A DNA stretch of 64,000 nt from Coriobacteriia bacterium (GTDB lineage Bacteria > Actinomycetota > Coriobacteriia > Anaerosomatales > Anaerosomataceae), in assembly GCA_030651765.1 (NCBI GenBank), contig JAUSBY010000011.1, positions 186,001-250,000 of the forward strand, read 5' to 3'. Both the position numbers and the translations under genes were made by a program. This document shows, in pieces, positions 1 to 8,100 of the stretch. The notes under the pieces are model-generated. The model was not told the origin of the DNA. It did no database searches and worked only from the letters and a program-made list of their open reading frames with translations. Within the stretch, counting starts at the first letter, position 1, and each line of letters starts with the position of its first letter.

Positions 1-398
1 GGGGTGACGTCCAGGTCTCCGCCGACCTGACGTTCCGGGCATTGCCGGTAGCCGCGGCCTGGGCAATCCTCGTCATCTTCCCGATCATCCATGCGTTCAC
101 CGAGCTGCCGACCTACTACGGCTACGTGATGCCGCGGCTGCAGGCGATCGCGGGAACACGGCTGTGGCCGGCGCTCCTGTGCGCCTTCGTGTTGTCGATC
201 CAGCACGTCTTCCTGCCGCTGCTGTTCGACTGGCGTTTCGTCGTCTGGCGCTCGGTCATGTTCCTGCCGTTCGCGCTCTGGCTTGCGTGGGTGCTGAGCC
301 GCCGGCCCACGGTGCTTCAGTACATGGTTCCGGTGCACTGGTTGCTCGATCTGTCGCTTCCCGTGTTCGTAGTGCTCGCATCGATCGCCGCGGCCTAA
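1..398 (+). CDS. CPBP-like intramembrane protein, 5' end outside window
   Basis: The frame is open from the first base, so the gene starts upstream; only the last 130 or so residues are seen. They are very hydrophobic, with four or so membrane segments. The stretch TELPTYYGYVMPRLQ has the shape of the CPBP (Abi/CaaX protease-like) motif usually read as EELGWRGYxLPRL, a later FVLSIQHVFLPL resembles motif 2, and VPVHWLLDL resembles the third His motif. The usual EE pair is replaced, so protease activity is doubtful. The next gene starts 9 bases after the stop, suggesting co-transcription. Family assignment is inference. Confidence 0.55.
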   Translation, partial: GDVQVSADLTFRALPVAAAWAILVIFPIIHAFTELPTYYGYVMPRLQAIAGTRLWPALLCAFVLSIQHVFLPLLFDWRFVVWRSVMFLPFALWLAWVLSRRPTVLQYMVPVHWLLDLSLPVFVVLASIAAA

Positions 399-407
399 GG
401 AGTCGTC

Positions 408-1118
408 GTGAACGTCAGGCACGCTTTGCTCGGCACTTTGAAGTGGACCGGCATCGTCATCGGTGGGCTTGTCCTGGCCCTGATCGTCGGATCGGTGATC
501 CTGCCGCCGCTCCTGCGTGGCTGGTACAACCGGCTCAGCGCCACAGATGCCGAGGTCGAGGCCGTCTTGCCCGGAGACGACCTCATCGCCGAGGCGACCA
601 GCTCCTCGACAAGGGCGGTCACCATCGAGGCGCCCTATGACCTGGTGCACAAGCTCGTCGTACAGATGGGCTACCAACGGGCCGGTTGGTACGGTTGGGA
701 CTGGTTCTACAAGGCCACCGGCTCGGCCGAGTTCATCGACGGCTCCTACTCGAGTCGCGTTGTGCCCGAGCTGCAGGATCTCGCGGTCGGCGACACCGTG
801 TACATCAACAAGGCCGTCGGCTACGAGGTCGTGCGGATCGAGCCGGGCGTGCTCGTGCTGTTCGATGCGATGGCCGCCGACGGCAAGAAACTCGGACCGA
901 ACGATCCCTCGGCACAGAGCGCGATGTCCTGGGCGTGGGTGGCCGAGCCGGTCGACGATGACACGACGCGGCTTGTCCTGCGCATCCGCAACGGCGGTTC
1001 GGGCTTCGGCGGGTTCGTAGGGTGGCTGTTCGACAACCCGCTGGACATGGGCGGGTCGGCGTTCGCGTACAAGACACTCGCGGGGCTCAAGCGCACCGCC
1101 GAGGACCTTGCCGACTGA
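408..1118 (+). CDS. Membrane-anchored SRPBCC-like protein
   Basis: This encodes 236 residues with one N-terminal membrane segment (about residues 10-35) followed by a soluble domain. The order of the soluble part (STRAVTIEAPYDLVHKLVVQMGY, then a long beta-rich stretch, then TTRLVLRIRN) fits the START/SRPBCC ligand-binding fold (polyketide cyclase-like). GTG start with AAGGAG 5 bases upstream. It lies directly behind the CPBP-like gene. The ligand is unknown; no catalytic residues can be assigned. Confidence 0.65.
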   Translation: MNVRHALLGTLKWTGIVIGGLVLALIVGSVILPPLLRGWYNRLSATDAEVEAVLPGDDLIAEATSSSTRAVTIEAPYDLVHKLVVQMGYQRAGWYGWDWFYKATGSAEFIDGSYSSRVVPELQDLAVGDTVYINKAVGYEVVRIEPGVLVLFDAMAADGKKLGPNDPSAQSAMSWAWVAEPVDDDTTRLVLRIRNGGSGFGGFVGWLFDNPLDMGGSAFAYKTLAGLKRTAEDLAD

Positions 1119-1240
1119 CCTGCCGAGGGCGGCAGTGGGCGATAGCGCGCATCGGCTGCGCGAAGTGAGGGCGGCGTTCTCCTGACGTTGGGGTATCCTG
1201 GGGGCACAGGCTCCCGACACGACCCGACAGGATCGCGCCG

Positions 1241-2870
1241 ATGCCGTCTATCTTCCATGAGATCGCGTTCATCCTGGCGCTCGCCGCGATCGCCGGTAGG
1301 TATTGCGACCGCATTGCGGCAGCCACTCATTGTGGCGTTCATCGCCGTGGGGCTCGTTGCGGGACCGCTCGGCTTCGACATCGTTCAGGACCGAGACGCG
1401 GTGGACCTGCTCGCCAAGCTCGGCATCGCCGTGTTGCTCTTTGTGGTCGGCCTCAAGCTTGATGTCGACCTCGTGCGCTCGGTGGGGCGTGTCGCGCTCG
1501 CCACCGGCATAGGGCAGGTGCTGTTCACCTCGGGGTTCGGTTTCGTGATCGCGCGCCTGCTTGGCCTCGAGCCGATGGCGGCGCTGTACGTGGCCGTCGC
1601 GCTCACGTTCTCCAGCACGATCATCATCGTCAAGCTGCTGTCGGACAAACGAGAGATCGACTCGCTTCACGGGCGCATCGCTGTCGGTTTTCTCATCGTC
1701 CAGGACATCGTCGTCATCGTGGTGATGGTGCTGTTGAGCGCGTTCGCCGGCGATCCGGGCGAGGCGACCAAAGACGCGCTCAGGATCGCCGGCAGCGGAA
1801 TCGCGTTCGTGGCTGCGGTAGCGGTGCTCTCACGGTTCGTACTGCCGTGGCTACTGGACCGGTTGGCGCGTTCGCCCGAGATGCTGATGCTCTTCGCGAT
1901 CACCTGGGCCGTCGCGCTCGCGGCGGCTGGCGACACGCTCGGGTTCAGCAAGGAGGTCGGCGCATTCATCGCCGGTGTCTCACTGGCGTCGACGCGCTAC
2001 CGTGAGGCGCTCGCCACGCGCCTGGTGAGCATCCGGGACTTCATGCTGCTGTTCTTCTTCCTCGACCTCGGCGCCAAGCTGGACGTGACGTCGATCGGCG
2101 ACCAGCTGCCACGCGCACTCGCCCTTTCGGTGTTCGTGCTCGTTGGCAACCCGCTCATCGTGCTCACGATCATGGGTCTGATGGGCTACCGGCGCCGCAC
2201 GTCGCTCCTCGCCGGTCTCACGGTGGCGCAGATCTCGGAGTTCTCGCTGATCTTCGGCGCGCTCGGCGTCACGCTCGGGCACATCACGCAGCAGACGCTC
2301 AGCCTCATCACGGTGGTGGGGATCATCACCATCGGCCTGTCCACGTACCTGATCCTGTACTCGCACAAGCTCTACGAGCTCTTCGCCGGCCCGCTGCGCA
2401 TCTTCGAGCGGAAGCACGCGCACAGCGAGCGCGCCGAGTCGACCACCGGCCCCTCGCGGGTCGACGCGATCGTGCTCGGTCTCGGCAGATACGGCGACGA
2501 CCTCGCGGTGGGCCTGTCCGAGGGCGGCATGCGCGTGCTCGGGGTCGATTTCGACCCGGGACGGGTGAGGCGCGGTCTCGAGCGGGGCATCGACGCGCAG
2601 TACGGCGACGCCGAGGACCCGGAGATCGCGTCGATACTGCCGCTCGCACGCGCCTCCTGGGTGGTGAGCACGCTGCCCGACGCTGCGGTCAACCTCGAGC
2701 TCATGCAGTCACTTGAGGCGAACGGTTACGCAGGCTCGTTCGCCGCGACGGCACACGACGTCCAGACCGCGGATCGGCTGAGGGCTGCGGGCGCCGACCT
2801 CGTGCTGCTGCCATTTGCCGACGCTGCCGAGCGGGCGGTGGAGCGTATCGCCCAGGCGGCTACCGCCTGA
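1241..2870 (+). CDS. CPA2-type cation:proton antiporter with RCK domain, apparent frameshift
   Basis: A KefB/Na+-H+ exchanger-like membrane domain of about 12 segments is followed by a Rossmann RCK/TrkA-N domain (IVLGLGRYGDDLAVGL, then VLGVDFDPGRV). The natural N-terminus is ATG at 1241 (MPSIFHEIAFILALAAIAG), with AGGA upstream. At about 1298 that frame must shift by one base to continue into GIATALRQPLIVAF, which carries the rest of the protein. Dropping the A at 1298 restores one reading of about 542 residues. Either a sequencing error or a recent one-base insertion. It would exchange K+ or Na+ for protons, gated by nucleotide binding to RCK. Confidence 0.8.
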
Positions 2871-2871
2871 G

Positions 2872-2888
2872 GCGGCGTCGGACGCCGC
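2872..2888. terminator. Hairpin between convergent genes
   Basis: A perfect 7-bp stem (GCGGCGT / ACGCCGC) with a 3-base loop lies in the 21 bases between the antiporter stop and the arsM stop. There is no T tract, as is common in GC-rich genomes. A bidirectional terminator is likely. Confidence 0.5.
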
Positions 2889-2891
2889 GGC

Positions 2892-3734
2892 TTACGGCCG
2901 ACGCGCCTGGACAGTGACGCTGTGGAAGAGTCTCGCCACGCGACGGGCCCCATCGGCATCGAGGGTGCCGGGCAGGTCCGCGCCGAACGAGGATGCGAGC
3001 GCGTCGGCTTCGTCGTCGTCCATCGCGTAGGCGGTGTCGCTCACCACGCGCACGTTGGCAAACCCGGCTTCCTCGATCGCGCCGAGGTAGTCCTCGAGCG
3101 TGGAGGCGCCGCCGAGGCACGCCACGTACGCGGCCACCGACTCGCGCGCGAGCTCGGGCAGTGGCTCGGTGGTGACGATGTCCGAGACCGAGATGCGGCC
3201 GGCCGGCTTCGTGATCCGGAACGTTTCGGCAAACGCGCGGCGCTTGTCGGGCACGAGATTGATCACGCAGTTGGAGATCACGATGTCCGCGGTCCCGTCG
3301 GCCACTGGCAGCGCTTCGATCTCGCCGAGGCGGAATTCCACGTTGGCGTGGCCGCCCAGTGCCGCATTCCGCCGCGCAAGCGCAATCATCTCGGGCGTCA
3401 TGTCGACACCGATGACGCGACCGGTCGGGCCCACCCGACCAGCCGCGAGGAAGCAGTCGATGCCGCCGCCGCTGCCGAGGTCCACCACGGTCTCGCCCTC
3501 GGTCAGCGACTCGAGCGCGAGCGGGTTGCCGCACCCGAGGCCGAGATCCGCATCGCCCGGCAGCGCCGCTAGCTCGGCGGGGTCGTACGAGCCGGGGATC
3601 ACGGCGGTCGCACCCGTCGCGCTCCCACCGCCACAGCACGAACCCCCGCCACAGCAGGACGTCTTCGTCACCGCATGCCCGGCGTACCGGTCGCGGACCG
3701 CTTCTTTGATGGTCGTCTCGTCGCGCGTGCTCAT
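2892..3734 (-). CDS. arsM: Arsenite methyltransferase ArsM
   Basis: SAM-dependent methylation of trivalent arsenic in the cytoplasm. The 280 residues show the Rossmann SAM motif VVDLGSGGGIDCF (about residues 83-95), and the three cysteines typical of ArsM: C68 in GCGNP, C156 in SNCVINL and C206 in ACLGGA. The N-terminus has a CCGGGSCCGGG stretch that may bind metal(loid). It follows an AbrB-like gene on the same strand, 37 bases apart, and both lie behind a palindromic operator. A separate acr3 operon sits near 57 kb. Confidence 0.95.
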   Translation of the reverse strand: MSTRDETTIKEAVRDRYAGHAVTKTSCCGGGSCCGGGSATGATAVIPGSYDPAELAALPGDADLGLGCGNPLALESLTEGETVVDLGSGGGIDCFLAAGRVGPTGRVIGVDMTPEMIALARRNAALGGHANVEFRLGEIEALPVADGTADIVISNCVINLVPDKRRAFAETFRITKPAGRISVSDIVTTEPLPELARESVAAYVACLGGASTLEDYLGAIEEAGFANVRVVSDTAYAMDDDEADALASSFGADLPGTLDADGARRVARLFHSVTVQARRP

Positions 3735-3771
3735 AGGACATCCTCTCGGGCGGCAGCATGCCGCGTCGGTG

Positions 3772-4032
3772 TCAGGTATCGAGGCCGAGCGCCGGGCCGA
3801 TCACCGAGCGTACGGCGCCCGCAACGGCGTCGGCCTTCACAAGCGTGATGCAGCAGATGCCGCCGTCTTCGCCTGCGTAGCTCACGAGCGCGAGCCGTTC
3901 GCCGGCTCCGATGCCGGCACGCATGCGCAGGTCCTTCGGCAACACGAGTTGGCCGCGATCGTCCACGCTCACGACCGCCTCGAGCGCGCAGCAACCGGGC
4001 GTACAGCTGGTGCAGTCATCCGGAGCAGACAT
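3772..4032 (-). CDS. AbrB/SpoVT-like DNA-binding protein with Cys-rich N-terminus
   Basis: A protein of 86 residues. The first 17 residues contain DCTSCTPGCC (four cysteines), then a swapped-hairpin AbrB-type domain (VVSVDDRGQLVLPKDLRMRAGI) and a CC pair in GGICCITLV. The start was set at ATG 4032 because GGAGG lies 5 bases upstream; a longer frame would add six residues. Similar proteins occur next to arsM and near hgcAB genes. The cysteines suggest a metal(loid)-responsive regulator, probably of this operon; that role is inference. Confidence 0.8.
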   Translation of the reverse strand: MSAPDDCTSCTPGCCALEAVVSVDDRGQLVLPKDLRMRAGIGAGERLALVSYAGEDGGICCITLVKADAVAGAVRSVIGPALGLDT

Positions 4033-4052
4033 GCGACCTCCATTCAGCACAA

Positions 4053-4075
4053 TCAGTAGAATCAGAATCTACTGA
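4053..4075. promoter_or_regulatory. Palindromic operator upstream of the AbrB-like/arsM operon
   Basis: Perfect 8-bp inverted repeat TCAGTAGA-N7-TCTACTGA, 20 bases upstream of the start of the AbrB-like gene. Its position and symmetry fit a repressor site controlling the arsM operon. The repressor could be the AbrB-like protein or a distant ArsR; the sequence does not decide. Confidence 0.65.
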
Positions 4076-4105
4076 GTGAGGTCACCTGTCAACCCCACGA
4101 ACCGC

Positions 4106-4492
4106 TCACCGGTTGAGCCACGTGATGCTCGACTGCAGCGCGGTCGCGATCATCACCCACACGAGGTAGGGGGTGAGCGCGAGTGACGCCCAGCGCGCGT
4201 GAGGCCAGATCGCGATCATCGACCAGACGATCGTTGCAAGCACGACGACGATGTCGATCTCGGCAAGCCAGAGGTTCCGCAGACCGAACTGGATCGGTGT
4301 GAACGCGACGTTGGCGACGATGTTCAGGAGGATCGGCACGAGGAGCGACGACGGGAACTCGCCGCGAGCGATGCGGTAGATGACGTAGCCGTACGCTGCG
4401 ATGATGATCGGGTACAGGATGCTCCACACGATGCCGAAGACCGACGCCGGCGGCGCCCACGCGGGCTTGGCGAGTTCCTCGTACCAGCTCAT
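4106..4492 (-). CDS. tspO: TspO/MBR family protein
   Basis: Tryptophan-rich five-helix membrane protein that binds porphyrins and similar ligands. The 128 residues start with the family signature WYEELAKPAWAPPASVFGIVWSILY and end at the fifth helix, so it is on the short side (about 150-160 is usual). GLRNLWLAEIDIVV in the middle matches the fourth-helix region. It is transcribed away from the PhzF-family gene. Confidence 0.93.
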   Translation of the reverse strand: MSWYEELAKPAWAPPASVFGIVWSILYPIIIAAYGYVIYRIARGEFPSSLLVPILLNIVANVAFTPIQFGLRNLWLAEIDIVVVLATIVWSMIAIWPHARWASLALTPYLVWVMIATALQSSITWLNR

Positions 4493-4605
4493 CGCGTCTG
4501 TCTACCTTCCGCGTACCCGAGCCCCTCAGTGCACGAATCGGTCTCGTCGGCTATCAGTATACGGTGGCGGTACTATTGGGGCCGACCCCAACGCGAGGAG
4601 CCGCC

Positions 4606-5454
4606 ATGTCCCGCACGTACCGCTTCCTGATCGTCGATGTCTTCACCGACGCTCCGCTCGCCGGCAACCAGCTCGGCGTGTTCACCGACGCGCGCGGGCT
4701 TTCAGACGACCGGATGCAGGCACTCGCCCGCGAGCTCGGCTTCTCCGAGTGCACATTCGTCCTGCCCGCCGAGTCGGGTGGCGATGTCCGCATGCGGATA
4801 TTCACCCCGGCCAGAGAGCTGCCATTCGCGGGGCATCCCACGCTCGGGACCGCGTTCGCGCTTGCCGGGCCGCTGCAGAGCAGCCTGCTCCGAATCGAGA
4901 CCGGGCGGGGTATCGTGCCGGTGGCACTCGAACGCGAGGGTGCGAAGCTCGTGTTCGGGCGAATGGAACAACCGCTCCCTACCATCGGCTTGTTCGAGCG
5001 GCGCGCCGACCTGCTCGCGGCACTCGGCGTCAGCGATTCGCTGCTGCCGGTCGGGCTGTACGACAACGGCACGCCGCACGTCTACGTCATGCTCGGGTCC
5101 GAGTCCGAGGTGGCGGCCGTGGCGCCCGACTTCACGCAGCTCGGCGCACTTGTCGGTCCACTAGGAGTGAGCTGCTTCGCGCAGTCGGGCAGCCGGGTCA
5201 AGACGCGCATGTTCGCGCCGGAGCTCGGCGTGTTCGAAGACCCGGCGACCGGCTCTGCGGCCGGTCCGCTCGCGCTGCACCTGGCGCGGCATGGCCGCAT
5301 CGCGTGGGGAGAGGAGATCGTCATCTCGCAGGGCGCCGAGATCGGCCGTCCGAGCACCCTGTACGCGACAGCCGAGGGGAGCGCCGACGGTGTCACGCGC
5401 GTCGAGGTCGGCGGGAGCGCGGTTGTCGTGGCGCGTGGCGAGTTCTCGGTCTGA
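4606..5454 (+). CDS. PhzF family isomerase-like protein
   Basis: The 282 residues match the PhzF/YddE fold, two diaminopimelate-epimerase-like halves. The first half has VDVFTDAPLAGNQLGVF with the usual GNP/GNQ region and ECTFVLP (the Glu after GFSE is the conserved acid), and FTPARELPFAGHPTLGTA is the family signature. The second half has FEDPATGSAAGPLA. Start set at ATG 4606 with GAGGAG upstream; the longer open frame has no ribosome site. The substrate is unknown. A promoter-like region is shared with tspO. Confidence 0.9.
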   Translation: MSRTYRFLIVDVFTDAPLAGNQLGVFTDARGLSDDRMQALARELGFSECTFVLPAESGGDVRMRIFTPARELPFAGHPTLGTAFALAGPLQSSLLRIETGRGIVPVALEREGAKLVFGRMEQPLPTIGLFERRADLLAALGVSDSLLPVGLYDNGTPHVYVMLGSESEVAAVAPDFTQLGALVGPLGVSCFAQSGSRVKTRMFAPELGVFEDPATGSAAGPLALHLARHGRIAWGEEIVISQGAEIGRPSTLYATAEGSADGVTRVEVGGSAVVVARGEFSV

Positions 5455-5472
5455 ACGGCTCGCTGGAGTCTC

Positions 5473-5500
5473 TTGCCATGCAGTCCAGAGATGATATGAT
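5473..5500 (+). promoter_or_regulatory. Sigma70-like promoter for the leader ORF
   Basis: TTGCCA and TATGAT separated by 16 bases, 50 bases upstream of a short ORF with a strong ribosome site. The -10 element differs from consensus at one position. Confidence 0.5.
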
Positions 5501-5549
5501 GCAACGCGTTGTCAGCTGCACCACGAGCCACCGGAAGGAGGGACTACAC

Positions 5550-5630
5550 GTGAAGACTGCGATTCCGAGAAGGGCGCCACTGTCGCCCACACGACTGTAC
5601 GTCCGTACTCCGGTGTGCCGCGCCGCCTGA
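5550..5630 (+). CDS. Short ORF, possible leader peptide (26 aa)
   Basis: GTG start with AAGGAGG 9 bases upstream. The peptide is basic (six Arg) and ends PVCRAA. It follows a promoter and precedes a hairpin that holds the ribosome site of the next ORF, the arrangement of a translational attenuator. The sequence RLYVRTPVCR loosely recalls actinobacterial cysteine-responsive leader peptides, but this is a weak resemblance. Function unproven. Confidence 0.45.
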   Translation: MKTAIPRRAPLSPTRLYVRTPVCRAA

Positions 5631-5646
5631 CCTTCAGCTTGAGCCG

Positions 5647-5678
5647 CGCGGGCACCCTGCAAGGGGAGGAGCCCCGCG
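5647..5678 (+). promoter_or_regulatory. Hairpin enclosing the ribosome site of the next ORF
   Basis: CGCGGG (5647-5652) pairs with CCCGCG (5673-5678). The loop holds GGGGAGGAG, and the stem ends at the base before ATG 5679. Folding would hide the ribosome site; translation of the leader just upstream could open or remake it. Confidence 0.4.
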
Positions 5679-5897
5679 ATGTTCGACCAGACCAACACGC
5701 GTGCCTTCACGCACGCCAGCTACACCGTCGATCTGTCCGGCTTGATCGCTCATTCGGCGGATACGTTCTCGGCATACGCGCGGCGTGTGCTCGGCGCGTT
5801 GTCGGCAGGCAGTTCGGTACTGCCCCGCAGCCGGATCGGCCCGTGTGGCAGAAGCCATGTCGACTACCACGTGCCCGACAGCGTCAGAATCCGATGA
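5679..5897 (+). CDS. Hypothetical protein (72 aa)
   Basis: ATG preceded by GGGGAGGAG. The codons are strongly G/C-ending, like real genes of this window, so it is probably coding. The product has no membrane segment and no family I recognise; it ends RSHVDYHVPDSVRIR. It is convergent with the Fe-S gene at 5965. Confidence 0.5.
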   Translation: MFDQTNTRAFTHASYTVDLSGLIAHSADTFSAYARRVLGALSAGSSVLPRSRIGPCGRSHVDYHVPDSVRIR

Positions 5898-5907
5898 GAA
5901 GTGCAAG

Positions 5908-5938
5908 CAGGCGGTCACCCACAGCGGGCGGCCGCCTG
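5908..5938. terminator. Possible hairpin terminator
   Basis: CAGGCGG and CCGCCTG form a 7-bp stem with a 17-base loop between convergent genes; TTCT follows on the plus strand. Weak. Confidence 0.3.
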
Positions 5939-5964
5939 TTCTGTGCTGGGTGCGGCGCTCGCGG

Positions 5965-6702
5965 CTATCGTGCTCGGCCGAATCCGACGCCGAGCGCGCT
6001 CCGTGGGCAGACATCAACGCACGTCTCGCACATGAAGCACTCGGTGGTCCGCATCTTGCCGGAGCTTGCCATCTCAGCCACGGGCAGTTGCATGGGGCAG
6101 GCGCGGGTGCACTTCCCGCACGCGTTGCAGGCATCCGGTGTGGCACGCAGCATCAAGCGCGGTATCCGGAGCGCATGGCCCAGGCGTTCGCCAACGATGC
6201 CCCACACGCCGAACGGGCACAGGTACCGGCAGAAGCCGCGTCTGCCCAGTGCCGCAGGCGCGAGCGTCAGGCCGACGAGCATGAAGTACGTGATCAGGTT
6301 CCCGGCCTCGGTCAGCGACACGCCGTGCTCGGTCAAGTACAGAGCGTCGAAGCGTGACCACAGCCCCGCCGACGCGAGCGCCGCGCCGAGTCCCGCCACC
6401 CACGCTGTCCACAGCGCGTACTTCACGATCGGGAGACCGCGGATCGTTCGAAGTGGACGTATGCCCACCGACTCCCAGAGTTGCTGCAGCCCGTTGAACG
6501 GGCATGCCCATCCGCAGAAGGAGCGACCGAGTACGAGCGACGTGATGAACACGCCGAGCCAGAACACCAGCGAGAACGAGGCGATCCCCTCGGCGGTGCC
6601 CGAGAGCATCAGATACGGTGAGTAGTAGTTGAGCGTGATCGGCAGCACCAGGAAGAACGCCGCGAGCAGGAGGCGCCGAAGGCGCTGGCGGCGAGTGTTC
6701 AT
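5965..6702 (-). CDS. 4Fe-4S membrane ferredoxin, YccM/NapH-like
   Basis: This encodes 245 residues with four or five membrane segments. It has the NapH/YccM/NosR-type motifs FCGWACPFNG and FCRYLCPFG in the membrane part, then two ferredoxin clusters at the C-terminus (CNACGKCTRACP and CFMCETCVDVCP). It would pass electrons between the quinone pool and a partner. Start ATG 6702 with GGAGG 5 bases upstream; the frame is open further upstream but without a ribosome site. The partner enzyme is not in the window. Confidence 0.88.
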   Translation of the reverse strand: MNTRRQRLRRLLLAAFFLVLPITLNYYSPYLMLSGTAEGIASFSLVFWLGVFITSLVLGRSFCGWACPFNGLQQLWESVGIRPLRTIRGLPIVKYALWTAWVAGLGAALASAGLWSRFDALYLTEHGVSLTEAGNLITYFMLVGLTLAPAALGRRGFCRYLCPFGVWGIVGERLGHALRIPRLMLRATPDACNACGKCTRACPMQLPVAEMASSGKMRTTECFMCETCVDVCPRSALGVGFGRAR

Positions 6703-6787
6703 GGTGCCTCCAAGACCGTGTGAGAGCGGATGACAACGACTATCATCATCGGGGTAGTGGTCACTCCGAGACAAGTGAGGGCTGTCG

Positions 6788-7450
6788 GTGGAGCTCGATA
6801 CAGGATTTCGTCCGTCTGAGCACGGCTTCTCGTTTCCAAACACGTGGCACGACACGCTCTTCGGCGTGGTCGCGTCGCGCGGACGGTGTGGCGGCATGAT
6901 CTTCGCCGCCCTCGACGCGTTTGCCGCCGACACGCCTTTGCCCGGCGCTTCTCGCAAGCACTCCCTGCCAGCGCACGACTCGGCGCTCGCGCGTTGGATC
7001 TGGCGTCGCCAGATGGACAGCGTCCTCATGCCGCCGGGCGAGAACGCGCTCAAGTTCGCGCGGTTCACCTACCTCCCAACGACACATCCACTCGGCATCG
7101 GTCCCGCTACCAGGCGTGAGCTGCTCGGTCTGTTCGACCTTCTGCGCTCCGGCCGGCCCGTGCCGCTCGGTCTCGTGAGTGCGCTCGGACTGCCCCATAT
7201 CGCGCGGAATCACCAGGTGCTCGCGTATGCCGCCGAGTTTGGCGACGGGAGTGTGCTCGTGCGCGTGTACGACCCCAACCATCCGCTGCGCGACGACATC
7301 ACGATCGAGGTGCCGCTCGAGATCACGTCCGATGTGGCCGAGCGCTTCGGCGGGCGCGTGAGGCGGTGGCGCGGCTTCTTCTGCGAGGACTACGTGCCGA
7401 GGCCACCTGTGGCCAGTCCGGCGGTGTCCGCTTCGCGGCCGGACCGGTAG
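6788..7450 (+). CDS. Uncharacterised protein with papain-like Cys/His pattern
   Basis: The 220 residues match no family I can name with certainty. The order C34 in GRCGGM, H142 in NHQVLAY and D162/N164 in YDPNHP is that of C39- or papain-like cysteine hydrolases, and the GGM after the Cys is common there. There is no signal peptide, so it acts in the cytoplasm. GTG start with AGGG upstream, divergent from the Fe-S gene. Enzyme activity is inference. Confidence 0.6.
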   Translation: MELDTGFRPSEHGFSFPNTWHDTLFGVVASRGRCGGMIFAALDAFAADTPLPGASRKHSLPAHDSALARWIWRRQMDSVLMPPGENALKFARFTYLPTTHPLGIGPATRRELLGLFDLLRSGRPVPLGLVSALGLPHIARNHQVLAYAAEFGDGSVLVRVYDPNHPLRDDITIEVPLEITSDVAERFGGRVRRWRGFFCEDYVPRPPVASPAVSASRPDR

Positions 7451-7593
7451 GGGGCTGGCCGATGCAACAGAAGGCCCGACTCGGCATGGCGGCGGACCGG
7501 GGAGCGTTCGAGGGACCCGGGATCGAGGTCATCCCAGCGTAGGTGCGCCGCGCTACTATTGCAGGTGCTGGCAGGTGAAGGAGTGAGGACGCA

Positions 7594-8100
7594 ATGGGCA
7601 CGGTACTGGTGGTCTACGGGACGAAGACGGGCTGCACGGCGGGCATAGCCGAGCAGATCGGACGCACGCTGGCCGAGGCGGGCGCCGGAGTCGACGTGAT
7701 CAGAGCCGAGGACAAACCCGACGCGTCGGGCTACGACGCGGTGGTCGTCGGCAGCGGCGTCCGTGTCGGCAGCTGGCACGGCGCTGTGAAGGAGTGGGTG
7801 GCGACGCAGGCCGATGTGCTCAAGACACGGCCGACGGCGTTCTTCACCGCGTGCCTGACGATGGCGTCTGATCCCGAGAAGGCCGATGAGGTGCGTGCGT
7901 ACACCGATCCGCTCATCGCCGAGACCGGTATCACGCCTGTGGGCGTCGGTCTGTTCGCCGGCATGAACGAACCCAAGAAGTTCTCGCTTCCCGAGCGGTT
8001 GATCATGAAGGCGATGAAGGCGCCGCAGGGTGACTTCCGTGACATGGCGGCCGTGACCGAGTGGACGCGCAGCGTGGCCGACGCGTTGGGGCTCTCGTGA
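7594..8100 (+). CDS. Flavodoxin-domain protein (HemG-like)
   Basis: The 168 residues begin VLVVYGTKTGCTAGIAEQIG, the FMN phosphate loop of flavodoxins. GSGVRVGSWHGAVKEWV and FFTACLTMASDP match the menaquinone-dependent protoporphyrinogen oxidase (HemG) branch, but no haem genes are near. GAAGGAG precedes ATG. The stop overlaps the next gene's start. Confidence 0.85.
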   Translation: MGTVLVVYGTKTGCTAGIAEQIGRTLAEAGAGVDVIRAEDKPDASGYDAVVVGSGVRVGSWHGAVKEWVATQADVLKTRPTAFFTACLTMASDPEKADEVRAYTDPLIAETGITPVGVGLFAGMNEPKKFSLPERLIMKAMKAPQGDFRDMAAVTEWTRSVADALGLS

